Shown here piece by piece: positions 1 through 8,500 of a stretch of DNA of 21,029 nucleotides. This DNA is from Saccoglossus kowalevskii (taxonomy: Eukaryota > Hemichordata > Enteropneusta > Harrimaniidae), in assembly GCF_000003605.2 (NCBI RefSeq), contig NW_003145789.1:162036-183064 (forward strand), in the 5' to 3' direction. Numbering within the stretch: position 1 is the first letter of the stretch; the number at the start of each line of letters is the position of its first letter. The position numbers were made by a program, and so were the translations under genes. The notes under the pieces were generated by a model. That model saw nothing but the letters and a program-made list of their open reading frames with translations, was not told the DNA's origin and searched no databases.

Positions 1-343
1 GCCCTATAATAGAGGAATTCAGTATTTGAAATCTTAAATTCCAACAATGAATATATACATATAATATTGTTATTTTATAGGTTTTGATTCAGCGAATTTT
101 ACCAAATATATTTTGTTTAACGAATTCACAAATCAGTAAAATATGTGTAAAGCAAAAAAAAGAAACAAGCTCTTCAGCTCAGTCAAAGAAAACTTCAGCA
201 TTGTTGGACAGCTTTCATAACCATGGAGAGTTGAATGACATTCACAGCAGATTCAATCATTGATGGGCGTTTTCAATAACGCTTATGTCACTGAATTAAA
301 ACATTTGACTCTATCAGAATATATACATGTAAACATCTAGTCA
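1..343 (-). other. Left edge: probable 3' UTR or downstream flank of the V-ATPase subunit e gene
   Basis: AT-rich sequence downstream of the candidate stop codon. I see no AATAAA or ATTAAA on the minus strand here, so the polyadenylation site may lie beyond the edge or use a variant signal. No open frame of note on either strand. Confidence 0.35.
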
Positions 344-373
344 TTATTTGGAAGCACTACCACGATGAAAATC
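344..373 (-). CDS. ATP6V0E: Candidate last coding exon of the V-ATPase subunit e gene
   Basis: Exon 3 ends in phase 0 after a glutamate codon at a good donor (GAA followed by GTAAGT), so a short final exon is needed. Reading leftward, a pyrimidine-rich acceptor ending TTTCCAG at 374-376 opens ten in-frame codons, adding DFHRGSASK and a TAA stop at 344-346, for 90 residues in total. A competing acceptor at 459-461 would add LPVNC and stop at 441-443. Reading through without splicing also stops soon, after about a dozen codons. I prefer 344-373 for its stronger pyrimidine tract. The tail of this family is poorly conserved, so homology does not decide. Confidence 0.4.
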   Translation of the reverse strand, partial: DFHRGSASK

Positions 374-951
374 CTGGAAATGAGAGAAATTTAGGAAAAT
401 TCAGTCAATCCTGTACATTTGAACTTTTACTACAGTTCCACTAACAATTTACTGGGAGCTGAGTAAACATGGGTGATGGCAGAGTGACATATTATAAATA
501 TAATACACTGGTAATGAACCATTGGATATAAAGTTACAGCAGAATGGCCTAGATATCTGTACTAATTCTCTTGGGATAGATACCTTAGGCAATACAGAGA
601 ATTGTGCTTATTGCAAGGGTCACAAGCCATGATGAAAACCAAGTTAAAATTTTTGACAAACAGTTTTACTTGGTCTTATGCAGAGTTTGCAACTATTTTT
701 TCTATTTCATTGATGTTTCCATCGCAAGTACTTTCCAACATTGAAATAATCCTTTCTTTTTACAGCAGTCATGGCATGATTGAATAAGAAAACTTTCTGA
801 CTTCTGTATATATTTATGCCCAGGTAACAATAGCAAATCACCAGTTAGAACGATTCTCATATAACAGAAAAATAGCTGAGAAAATCACAGACAATAGAAT
901 AAGGTGCATAAATCAAGCATGGTGGTAATGATTTTGAGGGTCAATACTTAC
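374..951 (-). other. ATP6V0E intron 3 (as modelled)
   Basis: Intron of 578 nt if the preferred last exon is right. It contains the competing acceptor at 459-461. The plus-strand 61-codon frame at 602-787 has no recognisable similarity. Nothing else seen. Confidence 0.4.
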
Positions 952-2965
952 TTCCCAGTTCCATTCTATTGCTAAAATTGTTGTATTTTCTAAACTTGGT
1001 CCTATGAGTGGATTTAACTGCATAATAAAAGCAAGTGCCCAACTGAAAAAAAAAACAAGATGAAAGATTGAAACATGTGGTGTCACCTAGTTCTGGGTCC
1101 AACAACTTTTTGTTCAACTATGACATACTCCACTGTCACCAGGGTCAATGTAAACACAACGCAGAAATTAGTTTTGCTAGTTATTTACAACAATGTAACC
1201 TTCCTGAACTACATAGCTTATGTTCACAGACATCTCCAGTAACAGTCTTATGTCGTTAATTAAAATATGTTACAAAATTCTAATGTTTCCAAAATTTCAC
1301 AAATTTTATAGATTACTCAAAGTGTTGTTAATTTTCAACATGCCTTGTTCGTAAAAGTAACTGTACTTAAGGTAGGTCTCTCGAAATGCTCTGACACGTT
1401 TCCATAGTGAACAGAGCACATTGTGATATTTCGCATTGTGATAGTTTCCATAGTTTGCATGTTTTTATTAGTTAAGCTAAAACAACAAAAAATCTATTGG
1501 TTTAAATTTTAAATTGATGTGAGCTGCCTTTATAGGAATGCTGCTTAGCATACACAATCAAATCATTCAATTCAACTAGGCTCAAAAATAGCTGCCATGG
1601 ATGGGGCTGAACGAGAGACGAGATCTGCCAGATTTCAATTCAGCTCGATCAGAGCCAAATGTAAAGTGCCCTCAATTTTGGTGTCATGCTCGTGTTTTGT
1701 TTTTTTTACATGGCAGGATGCTGGGAGAAAAAAAGAAACAGTCACGAGTCTGAAACAATGCACCGGTGTTATGATTTAGGTATCTTGACAGGATAAACAA
1801 CAGCTAAAATACGCTGAATGTGTTACAGTCTATTCGCTTAAGTTTTTGACATGCAAAATTACTATCTTGTAATTGTTCAATTGTTGTGATATGTGTAACA
1901 GTTGTCAACCTAAACAGTGTAGGAGCACGTCGCCGTACCATGACCGTTTCTACAATTTTTAACGGTGTGTTTACAAAGTTTCTTCAATTTCCATTGGATC
2001 TGTTCAGTCGTCCTTTCAAGTTTTTGTCACATAATTTCGTACACCATTTTCCGTGTTGAGCTATCAATCTATCACAGTATTTGTTTACTCTGCCAAATAG
2101 ATATAAGTGCGCGTACCTTTTCGTCAAGCCAGAAATTGCGTGAAATTACAAACAATGTTGTCTTCGCCATAATTGAAATGAGAGGTTACTTGAAAAAGAT
2201 GATTAAGGGCGTGATTTCAGCTCCGAAATCCGGACTCAACCCTGAGAGTTTATTAAAGCCAAACTTGGCTCAAGTCGAACGCGCGTACAGTCATTTTTGC
2301 TGGCTTGAGTCACAGGGCTCAGATAAAGCTGCCATGTGAGAGCAGCAAATATTGAAAAGCAACGGAATGTAAATATTATTACAAATTAAAGAAGTACAAA
2401 ATACTTACAATGTATAACAACAAATAGCAGTGAGTATGAGCATCAATTGAATAATCCTATGAGAGAAACAAATACAGTAGCATAATAATTAAATACCACA
2501 CGTCAATAACGAACAACTACAGAAAAAAAAACAATTATGGAATAATGACAAGAAATGCTGGTCGTGATGCGGGTATGGTGTAGTGATAATCCTGGTGGTG
2601 ACGTCATGATGTACGACGACTATCGACACAAACACGAACAAATGACAATTTATCATTTGTATCGAATTAAAGGTTTGTGTATCACTAGGATTAACATTTA
2701 TTGTTGACGTTAAACGAAAACTATTTATTTATTCATTCATGGAATTACTAATTCCGATCCGATGGTTAACCTTGAGTCACGATCAGCCATCTTCAAAATG
2801 TCGTGTTTGAAAAACACCCGATGTCGTCAATTTTAAAACACAACTTCACATATATACTCACCCCTTATTTGGTCCTTTCGGCACGAGAAACGGTGCCACG
2901 GCTCCAATAAGGAGCCAAAACAACGTCATAACGACAACAGGAACCACAGTCGCTGTAGCAGCCAT
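952..2965 (-). CDS. ATP6V0E: V-type proton ATPase subunit e (ATP6V0E family), exons 1-3
   Basis: Small hydrophobic subunit of the membrane (Vo) sector of the V-ATPase, which acidifies lysosomes and other organelles. Coding exons on the minus strand are 2965-2862 (34 codons plus 2 nt), 2456-2409 (48 nt) and 1042-952 (91 nt). All junctions are GT-AG and the phases agree, giving 81 residues before the last exon. The protein starts MAATATVVPVVVMTLFW. Helix 1 spans about residues 6-28, then the family signature PKGPNKG (about 29-35), helix 2 about 36-58, and QLNPLIGP at 59-66. An N-T-T sequon at residue 70 sits where the human protein has a glycosylation sequon. The usual family length is about 80-90 residues. 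Subunit e paralogues cannot be told apart from this sequence. It is divergent to PYROXD2. Confidence 0.9.
1043..2408 (-). other. ATP6V0E intron 2
   Basis: Intron of 1366 nt. The minus-strand acceptor (polypyrimidine run then CAG) is at 1043-1045 and the donor GTAAGTAT is at 2401-2408. It holds several chance open frames, the longest being 124 codons on the plus strand at 1965-2339, without a recognisable domain. A 21-nt imperfect direct repeat lies at 1579-1599 and 2316-2336 (18 of 21 identical). Confidence 0.8.
2457..2861 (-). other. ATP6V0E intron 1
   Basis: Intron of 405 nt with donor GTGAGT at 2856-2861 and acceptor ending ATAG at 2457-2460. It contains a full palindromic CRE-type octamer, TGACGTCA, at 2599-2606, and a small hairpin with arms CAAATGA (2639-2645) and TCATTTG (2653-2659). 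A CRE downstream of a start site can be functional, but that is inference. Confidence 0.75.
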
Positions 2966-3730
2966 TTTGGAATAGTCTCCTCACTGTCATGTGATCAGCG
3001 AAGTCGCCAATAAAAGAGACCCTTTAGCTCATTGAAAAAGGGTTGTTTAAAAGTTGATAAAGTGATATGTAGAATACTCGTACGGTCCGACATTACAAAA
3101 AAAAAGTCTTTTAAAACAGTTATAGTATTTATGTTTTAACATGACAAAACATACGCAAAGTTAGTCAAAAAAAAAAACGATGTTAAACTTTTAACGAAGA
3201 TAAGGGTACTCCTAGTATTCTGTACTATTGACCTTTGCAAGACTAACATGACCAAATCGGATTGAATGAGCAAAAAGTAAAGTTATTACAGGTACTTATC
3301 CACAAAGAGCTATAGGTGAATCATTGCGTAATGAGTTCTGTAACAAACATTCTTAATCTGGATAGATGTTCACTTGTCTATGTAGGTCATATAGGCATAA
3401 CATTAGGGATTGTCCATTTGATTTGTTGGGGGGGGGTAAATTGAGAGAACTAGGGTGGGTAAATTTATATTCACATCGAACAATGCAGTATGAGTGCTGA
3501 ATAGCAAAATTTCTAAAAAAAAAAAACAACACTACATGCAGTTAACTGCATGAAGGCATGGATGTTTTTGTTTTTTTAATAAATATTTTGTGAATTTTCT
3601 TAAGAAAAACATTTGTGCCTTCATGATATTTACTGTATCGTTCAAATTTCAATACATTTTCTGAACATGTACAATTAAAACCAATTTAGAATGTTTAAAT
3701 TCCTTCTGCAGATACTGGAGAAATGTTAAA
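2966..3730. promoter_or_regulatory. Divergent upstream region between ATP6V0E and PYROXD2
   Basis: A 765-nt region separates the two start codons and should hold both promoters and 5' UTRs. Next to the V-ATPase start are the octamer TCATGTGA (2987-2994) and a YY1-like AAAATGGCTGC across the ATG (minus strand). Near PYROXD2 there is a G9 run (3428-3436), an 18-bp perfect palindrome (3535-3552) and a 14-bp perfect palindrome (3595-3608). A good acceptor, TTCCTTCTGCAG, ends at 3711, 19 nt before the PYROXD2 start codon. The PYROXD2 5' UTR is therefore probably spliced, with a non-coding first exon somewhere in this region. No TATA box is convincing. Confidence 0.6.
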
Positions 3731-5595
3731 ATGAGTTTGAAGCTTCTTAACGGTATATCATTATTAAAAATACAAACATTGAAAAGTGCATTCCGTACAT
3801 TCTGTGTTGCATCTACCACGTATTCTAAAGATGTCTTGAAAGAAGATTATGATGCTGTTATTATTGGGGGTGGTCATAATGGATTGGTAACTGTGAGTAG
3901 CATATCATGTTTTCTTAACAGACAGACAGCATTGCTCTACAATTCACCATTTCCCTTTTATTTATTGTTTTTAAAGACCAAATACTGTTGTAATTCCTAG
4001 TCAGTGTAAAGTCTATAAACATTATTATTATTATTATTATTATATTTTTGTGTCTTTCGGATCTCATTCTGGATTCTGTATTTGCTCTATTTGTTGTTGT
4101 ATTCTAATGATTCAGTATAATTACCCCAGTTTCCTCCATCTGTTTCTCTGCTTGGCTTCCAAAAATAGATTTTCTGTTTTTGGTAGCAGAGAAACAGATG
4201 GAATTGTTCATTTATTGGATATGTGCTTTTAATCTGTCAAATATGATTGTTAATTGATGGTTATTAAACTTGTATATTTTCTAAAAATTCTAATGTGAAA
4301 AAAAATGAGTCTGAAGTCTGAAGAAGTGCTACTTTGTGTTTTTCATCATCACACCAGGTGTATGCTATTGTTTTGTTATTAATTTTAAAATATTATCCTG
4401 ACCAGGTATTATCAAGAGGTAAATATCTTTATATAATAGATACACCGATGTCCTTTGATGAAACTATGTATAAAGTAGCTGGGGTTAAAAGTATGCTGAA
4501 ACATTTTGAAATTTACTTAACAGCTTGATAAATTTATAAAACAAATATCTCGTAAAGTAATGGACCTTTGAACTATTGCAGTATACTTTTATTGCAGTCT
4601 ACCAAAAGCAGGGTGTCTGCATGTACACTATTAATGACAAAATAAACTGTTAAATTCAGAGGGAAGGACATACTGCCTGACAATTGGTACATTATACAGC
4701 ACTGATATCCACAATTTATTAAAGGGGAAAGTGTGGTCATCACACAAAAAATCTTACTTTATTTAATGCAGATACACTATTTAATACGATTTGAGATCAA
4801 TCTCCAGTAAAAAAATTTGCAGTCATTATTAAAATTAGATTTGTCACATTTCTCTAACTAGTAAAATTCAAAAATGTTCGTTTGCAAATTTAGAGCGATT
4901 CAAATATTTACAAGTCTCAGTCAATCTAAATAAAGAAATTGAATGAATGTAAACATAATTTACTTGAATATATTTTGTTCTTTAGGCAGCTTATTTGCAG
5001 AAAAATGGGTTGAAAACCTTGGTTCTTGAGAGGAGACATCTGATTGGTGGAGCAGCTGTAACTGAAGAGATCATTCCTGGTATACATCACATATTGGAAG
5101 TTTTTATTAAGTGATTTCAGAAAGTGAATAATTGATTTCATACATGAATCAGTCATTTTGATTCAAATATGATTTAGATCCAACAAATCCAAAATGACAT
5201 TGCCACAAATATTTTGTGAAAAGAATATTCTGATTGGTAAATAATAATTTTATTTCACAAGTTAAATGTGACAGTTTCATGAAATTGCTGATTCTTTCAT
5301 ATATGTTGTTATGGTAATGCCAATTAATATTCAAGGTAATGTCTTGTGAGGAAAAAAAAAGAAAAGAAAAAAATGGGGGTCACAAACTTATTGGATGGAC
5401 TCTATGGAGAATATTAAAATATTACCGAGTTTCATAATGAAAAATTCCACCATTTGTTTTTTCTAACTTTATAATAAAATCAGTGGATTTACCATGATAT
5501 AATTATGTTTTATTTCAATAGGATTCAAGTTTTCCAGAGCATCCTATGTACTGAGTTTACTAAGACCCCAAATATACAAAGATTTGGAACTTAAA
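3731..5595 (+). CDS. PYROXD2: PYROXD2 exons 1-3: leader and FAD-binding Rossmann fold
   Basis: Exon 1 (54 codons) holds the import leader and the dinucleotide-binding loop VIIGGGHNG (GxGxxG at residues 46-51). Exon 2 completes the beta-alpha-beta unit: E69 in TLVLERR is where the ribose-binding acidic residue of the fold lies, followed by the [10 protein letters not shown] motif (from about residue 73). Exon 3 encodes [13 protein letters not shown], a conserved stretch. Intron 1 has phase 0, intron 2 phase 1 and intron 3 phase 0. The exon 1 donor is ACT followed by GTGAGT. The alternative GT four codon positions earlier would remove residues that align with the family. Confidence 0.95.
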
Positions 5596-8500
5596 GTTAG
5601 TTTAACATTTTTTTTTTATGCAAATATTCGGTAGCTTTGTTAAATTCAGTGTTATATATGGAACAACAAATTTGGAACAATACTATTTTAGAGAGATAGT
5701 GTTAAGTACACTTCATAAAAACAAATTAAATTCTGACATGATTACCACAAGATGAACAAAATACAAAATCTGTCAATAAAACAAATTTTGCGACTAATGA
5801 CCATTTACTGAGTAAAACTATTTATTTTTACAGAAACATGGATTAAAGGTATATTTACGTGAACAATTTGCCTTCACACCAGTCCTGGATGGGAAAAACA
5901 GTTACCTTCTTTTAGGAAACGACAAAGAGGAAACATTTAACCAAATAGCCAAGTTTTCAGAGAAAGATGCCAAGGTGATGTTTAACTTTGTAGTGATGAA
6001 TCATGGGATTCATTCAAGCTAATTAAAATCTTATATATTGAATGATGTGTATTTTTTTATTGTATTTTTTTTTGTATTACATGATTTCAACTACAGCCAT
6101 GACTTTTGCGACTACCAAAACTAAAAAAAAAACTACCAACAAATTATTAATAAAATATTTTAAATATATAAATAATTAATAAATAAGACATGCCCAAAAT
6201 ATTATCGTTTATTAATCAAATTGTGGATACTTTAATCTTAAGTGCATTTTGTTGTTTTACCTTGTCCCAATGAAATGGGAAGAATCAGAAGCAACTTTGT
6301 CAACCACACATAATGAATTGTGGCAGTTTCAACTTTAAGTATGATTATCACTTTGCATGGCTTGCACTGTTTAAGAACATTCCTCTTGATTCCCACCATA
6401 TATAGTACCAACAGTCTCACTTTTATCATTATTTTCATGCTAAATATTATAGTAATGAAGAATTTCTTTTCCTTAGGCGTACTTTCGTTATGAGAAAATG
6501 ATTAGTAAGATAGCCGAGTCGATTGAACCATTACTAGATAACCCTCCAGTTGATATACCAAGGCTTACAAAAGGAACATTTAAACAGAAATTGCGAACAT
6601 TGCCATCCATAAAAGCACTCTTTTCTTTAGGTATGTATATTATTTGTTTGCAGTAATATTGAGACATTACGCACCATAAATAAACTCGAAGGAATCAATG
6701 TTCTATTTATAGTTATCAATAATATTTTGTTTATAGGTGTAAAGCTTAGTGACGATATCTCATCATTTTATGAATTAATAACGTCTCCAACAACCAAGAT
6801 CCTAGATCACTGGTTTGAATCTGAACCACTGAAAGCGACACTAGCTACCGATGCTGTTATTGGTGCCATGTTGAGTCCCACAACACCTGGCAGTGGGTAT
6901 GTATAAACATTAGGCTAAAAATGGTGATTTTACTTTTAAATTTACAATAGCAGCTCTTTTGATCTGCCACGTTGGTTGACCAGAAAACATTTATTTCATT
7001 TGAATGTTGCTCACAATTTTTGTAGGAAAAATATGGCACCCAAATTGCTAAGCATTTATTTAAGTACAACTGATACAATTTTTGTAATATTCTATATGTT
7101 TTTGTCACAGATATGTATTATTACATCATGTTATGGGAGAGATAGAAGGCATAAAAGGTGCATGGGGATACCCTGAAGGTGGTATGGGTGCAGTGTCTGG
7201 AAGTATAGCTAAGGCAGCATTATCGTATGGTGCCACAATTCTAACTGAGCAGGTAAATACTGTAGTGGTAAACAATCATGCACACATTTTGCTTTGGATA
7301 GTTTTTCCTTGGTCTAATATGGTCATTGTTATGTGCCTATAATTCTTCAAGAACACTTATTATATTGAAGCAGAATTTCAGCCAATCAGATACCAGTAGA
7401 AACTAAGCGCAGTATTTGCACATTCAAATGTCATATGTGATGAAAAAGACTTTTAATGGTGGACAAGTTCTTCTATAATTTTTTGCTGGGGAAGCTGCAT
7501 GTAGACGTTTTCCCTGAAAACTGAAACATAAACCATTTTGAAATTTGTTGGTCAAAAAAAAAAAAAATTCATTAGCAACACATTTCTATGTACTTGACAG
7601 AGTACAATGATTCCTCCTAATTCATGATTGTAAATTAAAGCGGGATGGTCATCACCTGCGCACGCGCGGGAATTGAGTTCCAACGACGATCATTGGTGGA
7701 AGCTTGTTTGTAAACAATGACATGCTATGGCCATCTGACGCATGCGCAGGTGACGACTCCCTCGCTTTAAATACTATATTGTCTAATTATGATTCATAGA
7801 CTGTGGAGAAAATATTGTTGAAATCTGATGGATCATCAGCGGGTGTCAGGTTGAAAGACGGTACAGAGATCAAGTCAAGATTGGTTTTCTCAAATGCTAC
7901 GCCCAAGGTGACATTTTGTGACTTGGTACCAAGGTCAGGCTTATCTCAGGAGTTTTTTGATGAAATCAACAAAATTGATTATACATCACCAGTAACCAAA
8001 ATCAATGGTAAGAATATGAGCAACCAAGTCTTTGGAAAGATTATAGTCACAGTTCGGATATCATGGCAAAATAAACCACCTTTCATACAATAACTTGCAT
8101 AAATTATCAATATTTTTTCAATTATTTTTATCGAGCCCTGTAGCCAGTGTGAATTTATGTTCATTTTATCTAAAATTAACAAAGAAATTAAAGAAAAATA
8201 AATGAAGATGCACAAAATGTTGCACCATCCTTGATTTTATTGACATTTTCTACCTCAGTGCACTTGAAAACATGAATGAAGACAAACTTCTTGTTGTTAT
8301 TGTTTCATCATATATTATTGTTTGATATTGCAGTGGCTGTAGACAGACTCCCTAACTTTACCGCAATTCCCAATAACTCTGATGGCAGTCCATCACCGCA
8401 TCATAGTTGTACAATTCACCTCAACTGTGAATCAATGCAATATATTGATGAAGCTTACAATGAGGCCTTGCAAGGAGAAATACCAACCAGGTAGGAGAGA

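Larger units (their letters stand above)
3893..4985 (+). other. PYROXD2 intron 1
   Basis: Intron of 1093 nt. It contains an ATT microsatellite (4021-4042) and a 17-bp perfect hairpin (4136-4201). The short frames at 4050-4232 and 4334-4528 are not gene-like. Confidence 0.85.

Noticed and set aside
1579..2336. 21-nt imperfect direct repeat (1579-1599 and 2316-2336) as LTRs or target duplications of an inserted element
   Set aside because: 18 of 21 matches without extension on either side and no element-like structure between them. Likely chance.
1965..2339. 124-codon open frame on the plus strand
   Set aside because: It lies wholly within the ATP6V0E intron 2, has no domain I recognise and an unusual composition (Cys/Phe/Ser-rich start). 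Probably a chance frame.
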